From Allobaculum sp. Allo2 (lineage in GTDB: Bacteria > Bacillota_I > Bacilli_A > Erysipelotrichales > Erysipelotrichaceae): a stretch of DNA of 64,000 nucleotides. A program made the position numbers and the translations under genes. Shown piece after piece: positions 1-10,768 of the stretch. The notes beneath the pieces are model-generated. The model was not told the origin of the DNA, made no database searches, and saw only the letters and a list, made by a program, of their open reading frames with translations. The DNA lies in contig NZ_CP078088.1 in NCBI RefSeq assembly GCF_022701175.1, positions 1,674,001 through 1,738,000 of the forward strand, in the 5' to 3' direction. How positions within the stretch are numbered: position 1 is the first letter of the stretch; each line of letters begins with the position of its first letter.

Positions 1-3000
1 CGTGATTCGCTGGTCGGATTTTTCCGGAACACAGCTTGCGGAAACTGCCCGGGCCGGATACAGCAGCATCTATACAGCCCAGGTCATCCTTGAAATTCAG
101 GATGGCAGCTTATGGAAGAAAGTGAAAACACCGTAACCCTGACAAAAGTCTTTTCGCCTACGCGAAAAGAAAAGCTGACCATTGTTCCGGTTCCGGAAGA
201 TATTCATCTTGCCAGCGACTGCCGAACATTCAGCGCTCTGATGAAGTCCACCTACGCGCCGAATCCTGTCGGCAAAGGCCGACGCGAAAGCAACGGTCAG
301 GAAGTAACCATTTACTATACATATTCGTGTCCGGACTACAGTCCGACGCGCGGCGTCGTCAATACGCTGACCTGGACGGCGGAAATTGCGGATCCAGAAG
401 GACTGAATCTGGACGATTTTGAGTGCAATGTCCGCTCATCCGGAACGATCCTCGCCTATAATCCCGAGCTGAAAAATCCAAATCTGGATGCCTATGACAG
501 CTGGCGCGACTACACGATTATTCCTGTCGACATTCGCTCAAGTTTCGTCAATCCTTATAAACTGCCGGTTCAATATTACTGGATCCAGGACGATCAGAAC
601 GAAGTCGAACTGAAACGCGGTCTGTTAAGCCTGCAGGGCATCGGCGACTATACGATCGAAATGCGCTTTGCGGGCAACGATACGTACCGTGCCCAGTCTA
701 TAAGAAAGACACTGAAAATCTCGCCGCGGGATGTGTCCCAGCTGGTTACGCCTTCCCGACAGAGCTGGTCGTATGGACAGGAGCCGCAGGCGCTGAATCT
801 GGATATCGCTTACGACCATGACGTCGCCTTTTTAAGCGCCGATGATTTTGCGGAAGGCGCAATTCGCAATAAGAAAACCGGCGAGATTGTCACGCTTTCT
901 TCTTCGCTTCCAGCCGGTGACTACGAACAGGAAATCGTCCTCAAAGACGGAATCGACTGCTATACGCTCGATACCCCGATTACGTATTCTTTTACCGTGA
1001 CCAAAGCCAGCCCCGTCTGGAGTCAGCCTTCGAGTCATCACATCGCCCTGAACAACCGGTATCCGATCGATGTCAGGTGTAATGGCGACGGAGAATATAC
1101 CTATTCGAGTTCCAATCCCGAAGTGATCCGACTCGAAAGCGATGCCGGAAAGACGTACATGGTCGGGCAGAAATACGGATCCTCCGCCATTACCGTATCG
1201 GTCAGTGAAACGGAAAACTATCTGGCCGGATCCGTTTCTTTCGACATGAAGGCAGGCTATATCGAACCGGCATGGCCGTATTTGCCGGATTCGATTTCCG
1301 TTACGTATGGAGACGGCAGTTATCTGCTCAATCCGTACTGTACCTCCTCAGGAAAAACGAGCTGGCGGGTTCTTCCCAGTGACAGCAGCGCGGTTTCCAT
1401 TGATGAAACGGGCCGCGTGTCGATTCATCATGCCGGAAAGGCGGTCCTGGAATTTACAAGCGAAGCGAGCGGCGATTATTCGGCATCCAGAGTTCTTGTC
1501 GAAATCGAAGTGAAGCCGAAATCTATTGCGGTAGCCGCTGAGGATAAAACGAAAACGTATGGAGATCCCAATCCGGAACTGACCTGGACTGCTTCGGATC
1601 TGGTGGAAGGCGATACGCTGAGCGGCATAACCGTCTCCGCAAACACCGATCCGGATGCCGGCATGACGGACATTCTGGTGAAAGTCGATCGAGCGGCCAA
1701 CCCCGACTATTCCATCACGACAATGAATGGCAAGATGCATGTCGAGCGGTGCGTTCTGGACTTTAAATGGTCGAATGCGGAGCGGATTTACAACGGGCAG
1801 GAACAGCTGCCCGACTATGAAGTCCTCAATGTTATTGAGAAAGATCGAGATACCCTGGGACTTCATTTAAACGGTGCAGAGAAGAATGCGGGAAAGGACT
1901 ATCTGGCCTATTTTGATACGCTCGAAAATCCGAACTATAGACTGGATTCCGGTCAGAGTTTCTGTTTTTATTCCATTGCCAGACGACCTGTGAAAATCCA
2001 GGTGAAGAATCGTTCAAAAACGTATGGCGATCTGGAACCCGATCTGAACCAGGCTCTGGTCATCGCGGATCCGCTTTTAGCCAGGAATTCGAGTATGTGA
2101 TTCTTGTTGAACGCGAACCCGGTGAAAATGCGGGAACGTATGCGATGCATGTCGATTTGCCCGAAGGCCTGGAAAACTATGAGCTGTCCGCAGAAGAAAA
2201 CGCCGTTTTCACCATTGAACCCAAAGACGTTCGTTGCCAATGGTCTGCAGATCCTCTCGTTTATTCCGGAAAGGCGCAGGCTCCCAAAGTGCGTCTTGAC
2301 GGTGTCCTGGAGACGGACACGTGTGAAGCCATTGTGGACGGTCAGCACATTCATGCCGGAGCGGGATATACAGTCCGCATTACTGGACTGACGAACGCCA
2401 ACTACAGACTGGCGGATGAAGGAAGGATGGAGTATTCCATTTCACCAAAGCCGGCGATCCTGAAAGCGAAGGATGCATCCAAAGTATATGGGGAAGCGGA
2501 TCCGCAGTTTGATTTCCAGGCAGAAGGACTGATCGAAGGCGATACGCCAGGGGCTATTGTCTGGACGCGAACGCCCGGCGAAACGGTCGGAGACTATGTG
2601 CTGTCTCCTTCAGCCAGCGATCAGACGAACCGCGATTACGCGTTTGTCCTGCAGCCCGGTACGCTAACCATCACGCCAAGAACGGTGCAGGTCACCTGGC
2701 CGAACACCGATTTGATTTATAATGGCAAACCGCAATATCCGCAGGCTGTTCTTAGCAATCTGGTCGAAAACGATGACTGCAAAGCCGCCGTTCTGGGCGC
2801 ACAGACCGATGCCGGCAGCTATGAAGCGCAGATTTCCGCTCTGAGCAATCCCAACTATGTTCTGGAAGAAACGCAAAAATCCACAGCCTTTGAAATCCAG
2901 CCCGCCGCTGTACATCTGAGCGTTAACGATACCAGCAAGATATTTGGCGAGAAGGATCCGCAGTTTGAAGCGGAAATGAGCGGCTGGTTTGAAGAGGAAA

Positions 3001-4134
3001 AGCCGAAGATCGTATTCACGCGAGAAGAAGGCGAAAACGCGGGAGAATACGCGGTGTCCGCAAATGTGGAGGCTCTTTCGGACAACTATCGTCTGGAAGC
3101 AGAACAGGGAACGCTGACCATCGAGCCGCGATCCATTGAAGAATTTTCTGCAACTCTCAAGGATCTGCTGTGAGAAAACGGAACGGAACTCGAACAGACG
3201 CTTGAAGATCTGATCTATACAGCGCAGGACGGCAAAGAATATCTCGTTACGCTGGAGTTAAAGGACCATATCCAAAGCGCCGGCGGCGCCTATGTCCTGA
3301 CCATTCAGGGTACGCAGAACTTTACCGGCGAACTGAAGCAGAGCTTTGTCGTTCTTCCCGCTAACGGTCCGACTTTCGATCGAACGGAGGATGCAGCCGC
3401 CCAGATCGGACAGGAAAGCTCCTTCTGGAGACGAAAACCGATCCCGCGCTTCCTGCCTTCACCCTGTCTGCCCTGCATGAGGATATTTTGAATGTTCTTG
3501 CTGATCGCGGAGAACTCAGCGCGATGGAAATGGCGGCTATTGCGGACGGACAGGATCAGACGATTACGCTGCATATTCAGGATCGAAGCGCAGATCTCGC
3601 TGAGAAAGTTCCGGATTTGTCGAATCCAGATGCAGAGGAGCATGCACTTGCTTTCTCTCTTGCGCTCGAACATCCCTTTGGATCGAATGGCCAGAACGCT
3701 AAATCGACAGGCTGTTCTGTGCCTGCACAAATGCGTCTTCCTGAAGAGATGCGAAAAGAAGGCACGGAGCTTCGTCTTTTCGCTCTTTCAAACGGCACAT
3801 GGACACCGATCGACTTTACACGCTCTGCGGACGGATCTTCTATTTCCTTTGGGCTTGAAGAGAGAAGAGACTGCCTGCTCACAAGCCGCCTGGAAGAAGA
3901 AAATGCTCCAGACCCCGAACAGCCAGAACAGCCGGAAGATCCGAAAAACGACAAAACGAACGATCCCAAAACGGATCCGAAAGACGATTCCAAGGCGGCA
4001 AACACACCAGATACGGCCGCATCGCTTCTTCCAACATTTGGCGCATCCGTGATCAGCGCCGCTGCTGCGCTGCTCGCCCTTTTCGGACTGCATCGCAAAA
4101 ACAGAAAAGATCGTAAAGATCAAAAGGTAAATAA
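1..4134 (+). CDS. Large MBG-repeat cell-surface protein, 5' partial, frameshifted
   Basis: This is the C-terminal part of a secreted repeat protein; its start lies before the window. It carries alternating Ig-like modules of the MBG type. One module is marked by a (K/S)xYGxxxP motif near 1555, 2013, 2485 and 2937, giving a period of about 150 residues. The partner module is marked by a YxGxxQxP motif near 1787, 2263 and 2719. The C-terminus is Pro/Asp/Lys-rich, followed by TPDTAA, a hydrophobic segment and a basic tail (about 4000-4120), the layout of a Gram-positive surface anchor. The reading frame changes near 108, 2075, 3415 and 4122, each repaired by one extra base in an A or T run. An in-frame TGA at 3171-3173 is not explained that way. 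The repaired stop is at 4132-4134. A role in adhesion or matrix is inferred only. Confidence 0.75.
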
Positions 4135-4211
4135 CGCCGTTTTGATCCAGACTGGACAGAATGTCGGACCAAGCGATCTGGCTTTCTCCGTGCAGTTTGG
4201 AAGGATGAAAC

Positions 4212-4274
4212 AGGCATTCCATGAAAAGAGGCATCCCAACGAGGATTTTCCTCTCTGGAATGCCTTTTCTGCTT
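4212..4274 (+). terminator. Terminator after the MBG surface protein
   Basis: Inverted repeat GGCATTCCA / TGGAATGCC with a smaller inner GAGG/CCTC stem, followed by TTTTCTGCTTTT. It lies 80 bases after the repaired stop at 4134, which supports that stop over the later in-frame one at 4342. Confidence 0.7.
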
Positions 4275-4307
4275 TTATTGCTTCATCGGAAACCGTCAGC
4301 AAAGCAC

Positions 4308-4332
4308 AAAAAAGACCGCTTGGCGGCCTCTC
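4308..4332 (-). terminator. Terminator of rpmB
   Basis: Read on the minus strand: AGGCCGC-caa-GCGGTCT followed by a run of T. It lies 55 bases beyond the rpmB stop. Confidence 0.7.
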
Positions 4333-4386
4333 TTGCATGTAATCAGTATTCGATTAGGATGTTACAGTCCACAGGAAGAGCAGGAA

Positions 4387-4577
4387 TTAGATGGTACCCT
4401 GTTTCTTCATGGTTCTGAGTGTTCTGGCAGCAACCCGAATTGTTTTGGTTCACCGTCCACCATGACAGTTGCTTTCTGCAGGTTTACGTTCCATTTGCGG
4501 CGGGAAGCTCTCATGGAGTGAGAACGTTTGTTTCCGGACATAGGTCCTTTACCAGAGATTGCACACTTTCTAGACAT
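4387..4577 (-). CDS. rpmB: 50S ribosomal protein L28 (one frameshift)
   Basis: Small basic protein of the large ribosomal subunit. The N-terminus [20 protein letters not shown] and the following WNVNLQK segment are diagnostic of bacterial L28. After VDGEPK the frame breaks in an AAAA run near 4443. With one extra A the protein continues as [18 protein letters not shown] and stops at 4387-4389, giving about 63 residues, the normal length for the family. The start is set by a strong SD (GGAGG) eight bases upstream. It is a single-gene unit with its own promoter (4625-4653) and terminator. The 5' UTR contains the small palindrome GACTG-tccaaa-CAGTC at 4602-4617. Confidence 0.95.
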
Positions 4578-4624
4578 CTTGATCCCTCCTTCTCCAGTCT
4601 TGACTGTCCAAACAGTCGTTAAAG

Positions 4625-4653
4625 ATAGTAACATTCAACCCATACAAATTCAA
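4625..4653 (-). promoter_or_regulatory. Sigma-A type promoter of rpmB
   Basis: Minus strand: -35 TTGAAT (4653-4648), 17-base spacer, -10 TACTAT (4630-4625). It lies about 50 bases upstream of the rpmB start. Confidence 0.65.
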
Positions 4654-4920
4654 GTCTTCAAAAATAAAGTACAAAGACGAATCTGGCGGGGCCTTTTCCA
4701 TTCGGCAAGCCGAGCAATGAGAAGGCCTGAATCAGAGGAATTTCTACCAAACGCTGTACATTGTACAGGGAATTGAAAACAAGTTCAAAAGGGAAGAATG
4801 AAAGATCGCAAATTTCCTTTAAAGTACGCCAGATTTCGACGATCCGCTCCATACGCACTCATAGCTGCCTTCTTCCGAAAATCCGATCTCATCTGCGCGC
4901 TTTGCGGCTAAGATAAAGGT

Positions 4921-6303
4921 ATGAAAACCAATACACAAAACTCATGCGAACTCGATGAAAACGCCATGGATTCCACGGACAGAATCAGAGAAAAATCCGG
5001 CAATACAATATGCATTCAGGCCGGCGTTGCCCATAGGGAACTTTCGCTTCCGATCGACACGCCGCTGGCCGGCTATGGAAAGACGCGAAGTGCGAAAGGC
5101 AGTCATGATCCGCTCATGGCTTCAATCATGGTTTTAAACCAGATGGAGGAAGTGATCGTGATTGCCAGTCTGGACGTCCTGGCTGTGGATCATCTGCTGA
5201 TCGAAGCCATCCAGGCAGCGCTCGATGCCCAGAACTTTCCGGCGCGTACGCTGATCGTACATGCGATCCATACACATTCCGCCATGGGCGGCCTTTTAGA
5301 AACCCGATCCGGAATATTGAAGCAGGCGCAGTATTTTGCCTGCAAGACCGACGAAAAGACGATTGAAGCCGTCGCACAAAGCGTAGGCGCAGCCATCCTG
5401 GATGCCTGGAATACGATGAAAGATGGACGCATTTTGCACGTGCAGTCCGGGTATTCGCTCTGTAAAGGCCTTGGCAGCAATCGTACCGATCCGAGTTTGC
5501 CTGGTAACGATGCGCTTTACGCCCTTCAGATCGAGACGGATGCGCAAAAGGCTCTGCTTGTTTTCTTTGCCTGTCATCCGACGGTTCTGAACGCTTCCAA
5601 TGTATATGGATCGGCTGATTTTTATGGAGCCGCGCGCAAGCATCTGAAAGAAGCCGGGTATGATCAGGTTCTTTTCTTTAACGGGGCCTGCGGCGATATT
5701 TCCACGCGCTATACCCGCAAAGCATCCAGTTTTGACGAAGCCGATCGTCTGGGATCCATTCTGGCAAGCGCTGTTTTGGGCTTGAGCTGGAACGAACAGC
5801 CTGTAAAACCCATTGAGGTCTTTGAAAAAACATATGTTCTTCAAAGCGCCCGCCCAAAACCAGTACAGGAAGCGCAAAGACGGCTGGAAGCCAGTCAGAA
5901 CCATCTGAACGAACTGGAACAGGCCAGCGTTGCAGGAAACCCGCTGGATCCGCTGACTTTACGGCTTGCCGCCGTCAAACGGGATGCTGATCAGGCACGC
6001 TGTATTTACGCCATAAGCTATGACGGCGTACCCAAGCGAGAAATGAATGTAACGTTTGTGCGCTGGGATGCGCAGACGTTTGTCGGGCTGCCCTGCGAAA
6101 TCTTCTCGTCGCTCATTTCGCCTTTTGATTCAAAGCGTGTTCACTTTGTTTCCTGTACGAACGGCTATCAGCTGTATTTAACGGATGAAAAAGCCTGGGA
6201 TGATGAAGACTATGAAGCCTGCTGCTCCTTGTTTGCCCGCTCGCAGGGCGAACAGCTGATGGATCAGATCCAGAAAACGATGGCTTCAAAGAAGCGGGAA
6301 TAG
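4921..6303 (+). CDS. Neutral/alkaline ceramidase-like protein
   Basis: 460 residues, intact frame. From about residue 32 it matches the start of the neutral/alkaline non-lysosomal ceramidase family: an AGVAxREL opening, a GYG motif, HDPLMASIMVL, a beta-strand VIVIASLDVLAVD, and the conserved HTHSAMGGL near residue 118, which carries the catalytic-site histidines of the family. NGACGDIS near residue 255 fits the second metal/substrate loop. Family members hydrolyse the amide bond of ceramides, but many bacterial homologues are unstudied. No signal peptide is visible, so it appears cytoplasmic, unlike secreted bacterial ceramidases. The true substrate is unknown. The start codon has only a weak SD (AAAGGT). 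It stands alone between rpmB and mraY. Confidence 0.75.
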   Translation: MKTNTQNSCELDENAMDSTDRIREKSGNTICIQAGVAHRELSLPIDTPLAGYGKTRSAKGSHDPLMASIMVLNQMEEVIVIASLDVLAVDHLLIEAIQAALDAQNFPARTLIVHAIHTHSAMGGLLETRSGILKQAQYFACKTDEKTIEAVAQSVGAAILDAWNTMKDGRILHVQSGYSLCKGLGSNRTDPSLPGNDALYALQIETDAQKALLVFFACHPTVLNASNVYGSADFYGAARKHLKEAGYDQVLFFNGACGDISTRYTRKASSFDEADRLGSILASAVLGLSWNEQPVKPIEVFEKTYVLQSARPKPVQEAQRRLEASQNHLNELEQASVAGNPLDPLTLRLAAVKRDADQARCIYAISYDGVPKREMNVTFVRWDAQTFVGLPCEIFSSLISPFDSKRVHFVSCTNGYQLYLTDEKAWDDEDYEACCSLFARSQGEQLMDQIQKTMASKKRE

Positions 6304-6707
6304 TCGTACGCAGAATAGGGAAATCCCGTTTTTCCTGCGTTTTCCCAATCATGGTATAATTCATGCGATCTGCCCGCCTGCGTCCTTTTTTGGTACGCAA
6401 ATCCGGCAGAAGCAGGCTGCTCATCTATTTTTCCCGGCTGCTTTTCTGGTGTTTTTGCGATCAGAATCCGGCAGTCCGGCGTATGTGAACAGCCTCGATC
6501 GGTATTGAAAATGGAATTGAAACGGGATTTCGACCCGCTGTATCCTCTATCTTTTTCTTTCGCATAGAAAAACGGCTTTTTGTGCCGTAATTCTGAACGG
6601 GTGTCCTAAACGATCAACGCATCCCTTTGGAAATGGATTTGCGCTGCCGGAAGAAGAAACACAGATCGAGGTCGATACCCTTATACAAATAAGAGAGGCG
6701 AAATTTC
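6304..6707. other. Intergenic leader before mraY
   Basis: About 400 bases with no supported gene. A TATAAT at 6355-6360 could be a -10 element on the plus strand, but the matching -35 is poor. The last 100 bases are open in one frame (ending just before the mraY ATG) without recognisable content. It could hold a long 5' UTR or the remnant of an upstream cell-wall gene. Confidence 0.4.
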
Positions 6708-7719
6708 ATGTTATCTATGTTTAACGGGTTGCCCAGTACTCCGGGGCTTCTGACGATGGTCATCCTGTCTGGAATTGCGGTGCTTTGTCTGATGCTGGCG
6801 TGCATGCCGGCGCTGATTCGCTATTTACGCAAGCTCAAATACGGCCAGACGGAGCGAGAGGAAGGACTGGAAAGTCATAAAGCCAAATCGGGAACCCCGA
6901 CGATGGGCGGAATCGCCTTTGTTCTCATTCCTGTTCTCGTCTACCTTGTGTATTACGCTTTCTTCCGGCCGTTTGGCTGGACGATCAACACAGCCATTGT
7001 TCTGCTGGCGTATGTCGGCTATGGTCTGATCGGTTTTGCGGATGATTATCTGATCGTCGTTCAGCACTCCAACATCGGTTTAAAACCAAAACTGAAGTTT
7101 GGTCTGCAGTCGATTCTCGCGCTCGTTCTGATCGCGCTCTATCTTATGTACAATGAGCCGGCCTTCTATTTGCACAACCTGTCCTTTGCGGTTCTTCCCA
7201 CCTGGCTGTTTGTGATCATCGCTTTTTCATGTTTACCGGCACGACCAACGCAGTCAACCTGTCGGATGGCGTAGACGGCCTTTGCGCAGGCCTTTGCATT
7301 GCTGCTTTCATTCCGTTTCTCTGCTTTGCGGTGTGGATGAACGATCTGAATACCGCTCTGATTCTGTTTCTGGTCATCTGCGCCCTGATCGGCTATCTGT
7401 TTTTCAATATTCATCCGGCCAAAGTGTTCATGGGCGACACGGGCTCCCTGGCTCTTGGCGGTCTGCTTGCCGCAGCGGCTATGGTTACCCAGACGGAATT
7501 GTATTTGCTGATTGCAGGTATCGTCTTCATTGCGGAAGCGCTCTCGGATATCATTCAGGTCACCTATTATAAAAGACCAGAAAGCGCATCTTCCTGATGG
7601 CGCCGCTTCACCATCATTTTGAAAAGAAGGGCTGGAGTGAGATGAAAGTCTGCTACGTGTTCTGGGGCTGCGGCATGGTCGCCGGCGCGCTTTCCATCCT
7701 GCTGGCTATTCTTCATTAA
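6708..7719 (+). CDS. mraY: Phospho-N-acetylmuramoyl-pentapeptide-transferase (two frameshifts)
   Basis: Integral membrane enzyme that makes lipid I from UDP-MurNAc-pentapeptide and undecaprenyl phosphate. Recognisable motifs in order are GTPTMGG near residue 64, [31 protein letters not shown] and [13 protein letters not shown] near the end, with multiple hydrophobic segments between. Two frame breaks occur: in TTTTT at 7224-7228 and in AAAA at 7570-7573. One extra base in each restores a protein of about 338 residues, close to the family norm. The ATG at 6708 follows AGAGG. A terminator follows directly, so it is not co-transcribed with murD, which is unusual because both normally lie in the dcw cluster. 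Confidence 0.95.
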
Positions 7720-7736
7720 TTCCCGTTGATTCATTT

Positions 7737-7765
7737 GCCTGGTTCGAAAAGGAATCAGGCCTTTT
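7737..7765 (+). terminator. Terminator of mraY
   Basis: Stem GCCTGGTTC / GAATCAGGC (one G-T pair), loop gaaaag, then CTTTTC. Confidence 0.7.
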
Positions 7766-8114
7766 CATGCCATTCAAATCTCTAACCAGCGAAACAGCGA
7801 AACGCCTCTATATATCGCCGAATCTGGTCGGATTGATTCTTTTGAAACTCGGCGAAAAGCTTTAGAGTTTCGCGTATGGCGCACAAAAGCGATACAATCA
7901 AAACCGAATTAAACGAATTTAGATATTGAAGTTTTAGATTTTTGCCTGAATACCGTAAAGGCCAGCTTGCCTTCACCTCGTAAAGCGAGAGCTAGATGCA
8001 GCATGAGCAATACGGTCTGGAGCAAAACGAATACAAAGAGAGACCAGTCTCTTTGGAAAAGCAGAAGAAAATCGGCCGAAACGAAAGCCTGGCCGATGCG
8101 TAAAGGAGAAAAGC
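7766..8114. other. Intergenic region mraY-murD
   Basis: About 350 bases without a supported gene. A TACAAT at about 7893 may be the -10 of the murD promoter; no good -35 is seen. The last bases carry the murD SD (AAAGGAG). Confidence 0.4.
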
Positions 8115-9436
8115 ATGGCAGCACCTGTCCTTGTCATTGGCGCCGCCCGTTCGGGCATAGCCGGCGCTCGGTTACTGAACCAAAACGGATACGATGTGAT
8201 CCTCACGGATATGAAGGAAGTTCCTGAAAAGAACGAACTCGAACAGGAGGGGATCCGCGTCTACGACGGCGGTCATCCTGAATTTCTGAAAAATACAGAC
8301 TATCTTTTCGTCGTGAAAAATCCGGGTATCCCGTATCGAGCACCGCTGGTGAAGTATTTTGTCGAAGCTGGCGTACCGGTCTATACCGAAATCGAAACTG
8401 CGTATCGCATCGCAAAAACCTTGAATACGCGGCGGTAACGGGAACGGACGGCAAGACGACGATTACGACCATTCTTTACGAAATGCTGAAAAAGGCCGAT
8501 CCGAACGCGCGTGCGGCTGGAAACATCGGTATTCCACTTTCTGAATGTGCTCTCGAACTGAAGGACAAACCCGCAAAAATCGCACTGGAACTGAGCAACT
8601 TCCAGCTGCTGGGCATCGATACGTTCCGTCCGCACGTATCGGTCGTTTCCAATCTGGCGCCGGACCATCTCGATTACATGGACAGTCTGGACGCGTACTA
8701 CGCTTCCAAATTCCGCATTTACGAAAACTGCACGATGGACGATTATTTCATCCGTAACATCGATGATGAAACGATCATGCAGTATGCCAGAAACATTCCC
8801 TGTCAGGTGATTGATTTTTCGCTTACGAATCCCAATGCGGATCTCTGTGTAAAAGACGGGGAAGTCTGTCTTCAGGGCACCCGGCTGTTTACCGCGGCCG
8901 ATCTCAAACTGGTCGGCGATTTCAACCTGGGCAACGCGATGATGGCCGCTGCCATGGCTTATTTGATGGGCGTGAAGCAGGAAGATATTGAAGACGTCAT
9001 CCAGACATTCAAAGGCGTTGAACACCGTATTGAATATGTAGATACACTCAATGGCGTTCGCATTTATAACGACTCCAAGGCGACCAATACCCATTCCGCT
9101 ATCGCGGCGCTCTCCAGTTTTAAAGGCGGCGTTCATCTGCTTGCAGGCGGCAAGGACAAGGGAATCGACTACTCCGTTTTAAAGGAATACGATCCGGTGA
9201 TCGCGAAGTGCTACGCCTTTGGACAGATCGGACCGAAGTTCCCGGATATTTTCTCAAACACCGTAGTACTGGAAACGATGGAAGAAGCACTCGATGCGGC
9301 ACTGGCGAATGCCAGAGAAGGTGAAGTCATTCTGCTCTGTCCGGCGACTTCCTCATTTGATCAGTTCAAAAGCTACGAGCAGCGCGGAGATATTTTCAAG
9401 GAACTCGTTGCGCAGCGCGTAAATTCGCAGAAGTAG
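8115..9436 (+). CDS. murD: UDP-N-acetylmuramoyl-L-alanine--D-glutamate ligase (one frameshift)
   Basis: Cytoplasmic Mur ligase that adds D-Glu to UDP-MurNAc-L-Ala using ATP. The N-terminal Rossmann-like UDP-binding domain (VIGAARSGIAGARLL, residues 5-20), the ATP-binding GTDGKTTIT motif, the HLDYMDSLDAYY segment and EHRIEYV with YNDSKATN of the central and C-terminal domains are all present. The frame breaks in AAAAA near 8416; one extra A joins AYRIAK to NLEYAAVTGTDGKTT. The total is about 440 residues, as expected. The ATG at 8115 is preceded by AAAGGAG. Confidence 0.95.
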
Positions 9437-9642
9437 AGGGATCCCGCAACGGTAAGGGAAATACGCATCCATATTGTCTTTCTATTTTGAAAAACCGATT
9501 TCGCATGAAAAGAGGGAAAGAAATTTTCCAAAAATAACACGAATGGATTTATTCACCTTTACCTAAAGGATTGAAAGAGTTTTCATAATCCTTTAAGATG
9601 TATGAAACAGGATCACACCTCTTGATCTGAAGGAGAAAATCT

Positions 9643-10266
9643 ATGACGAGTGTTGTTTTGAAGACGGAAGCGCAGAAGACGCTGGTCTGCGACAGCATGG
9701 AAATTTCGCTCACGATTAAGTGCGAAGGGCTTTCCATGCAGGCCAGTCTGCACCGTCTGCAGGAGTGCAGCGATCAGCTGATGGCTTCTATGGAGAACGC
9801 AGGCATTGATCCGAATTCATTCAGCCTATGCGATATCGATTCAGCCGCCCAGGATAATCCGCCGAAACAACGGGCGATGGCGAAGCTGAAAGTACGCGGG
9901 CGATTTGATCATGAACAGCTCTGCCGCCTGTGGCAAATCATCACAGCCGCTTCCTTCCCGGTCGAAATCTCTCTGTCCTTTTCCTGCGATAAAACCGAAG
10001 AGACGTTTGCGGCGCTCGAAGACGAAGCACTGCGTATGGCGTCAAAACGGGCATCCGCGATGGGGGCACAGCTTGGGGAAGCGAACGTATCCTGTCGTGA
10101 GATTGAATTTGAACGCGTCGAAGACGGTGCCGGTAACGGCGGCCTGATCGCGTGCGAGGCCAAACCGGCTGAAGAAATTGTCAGCGGGTATCTGGCTTTT
10201 GCGGCCAGACCGTACAAGACGCTCTGCGTCAAAGCGCAAAGCCGCTGGGAACTCAACAACGAATAA
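9643..10266 (+). CDS. SIMPL (DUF541)-like domain protein
   Basis: 207 residues, intact. The N-terminal half has the alternating short-strand pattern of SIMPL/DUF541 proteins (EISLTIKCEG, then a helix SLHRLQECSDQLMASMENAGI), followed by the region LRMASKRASAMGAQLG that resembles the family's conserved helix. No signal peptide or membrane segment is seen, unlike many periplasmic SIMPL proteins, so it is probably cytoplasmic. Function is unknown. The start ATG has a strong SD (GAAGGAG). It is a single-gene unit ending in a clear terminator. The family assignment is by pattern only. Confidence 0.6.
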   Translation: MTSVVLKTEAQKTLVCDSMEISLTIKCEGLSMQASLHRLQECSDQLMASMENAGIDPNSFSLCDIDSAAQDNPPKQRAMAKLKVRGRFDHEQLCRLWQIITAASFPVEISLSFSCDKTEETFAALEDEALRMASKRASAMGAQLGEANVSCREIEFERVEDGAGNGGLIACEAKPAEEIVSGYLAFAARPYKTLCVKAQSRWELNNE

Positions 10267-10320
10267 ACTATGCAAAAGCCTCCCCAGGGATCGCTTTTGC
10301 CAGAATAGAACAGAAATTCA

Positions 10321-10356
10321 GGGACTCTAGCCAGATCAGGCTGGAGTCCTTTTTCA
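10321..10356 (+). terminator. Terminator of the SIMPL-domain gene
   Basis: Stem GGACTCTAGCC / GGCTGGAGTCC (one G-T pair), loop agatca, then TTTTTC. Confidence 0.8.
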
Positions 10357-10768
10357 TTGGCGCTTAGAAGCCGTTCCGCTCAAGAAAGGATTGGCTGGTG
10401 ATCAGCTTTTCTTCCTTAACCCCTGAGTTTTTGTACGACATAGGGTACTTTTAACGCGTTTTGGAACGAGCCGAACAGCAGAGACAGGAAATAAATCCGC
10501 CAAAAAGGCGAAAACCAATCAGGAAATCGCCGTTTTGAATGTATATTTAACAAATTTAGATTGATACGATGAACTTGTTCAAGGATGCACGAACGAAAAC
10601 TCGTTCGTTTTTCATTGGATCACTCATAAAGGCATCTCGCAAAATTTGCGGCCCCTTTAATGGAAGCCATGGGCGATGTGCCTTTTCAAAAAGAATCAGC
10701 TGAATACGGGTCCATTGCGGATGCGCTTCCTGGAAGGGAGTGCGTCCCAAAGGGACGCCAGTCAGCTC
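10357..10768. other. Gene-poor interval with an orphan terminator and a hairpin
   Basis: No supported protein gene. It contains a terminator-like hairpin at 10589-10613 with no gene in front of it, and a perfect palindrome GCGTCCC-aaa-GGGACGC at 10742-10758 just ahead of the HTH gene. A short unannotated transcript ending at 10613 is possible. Confidence 0.4.
10589..10613 (+). terminator. Orphan terminator-like hairpin
   Basis: ACGAACGA-aaac-TCGTTCGT followed by TTTTTC. No coding gene precedes it after the terminator at 10356. Confidence 0.6.

Noticed and set aside
1..4134. Use of TGA as a sense codon
   Set aside because: TGA ends several well-defined genes in the window, so a single in-frame TGA does not support recoding.
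7737..7765. tRNA-like GGTTCGA motif
   Set aside because: No cloverleaf can be formed; it is part of the mraY terminator. A similar GGTTCGAAATAATC at about 34037 also has no tRNA around it.
6708..9436. Programmed ribosomal frameshifting in mraY, murD and others
   Set aside because: Breaks occur in random short runs in dozens of unrelated genes, without slippery heptamers or pseudoknots.
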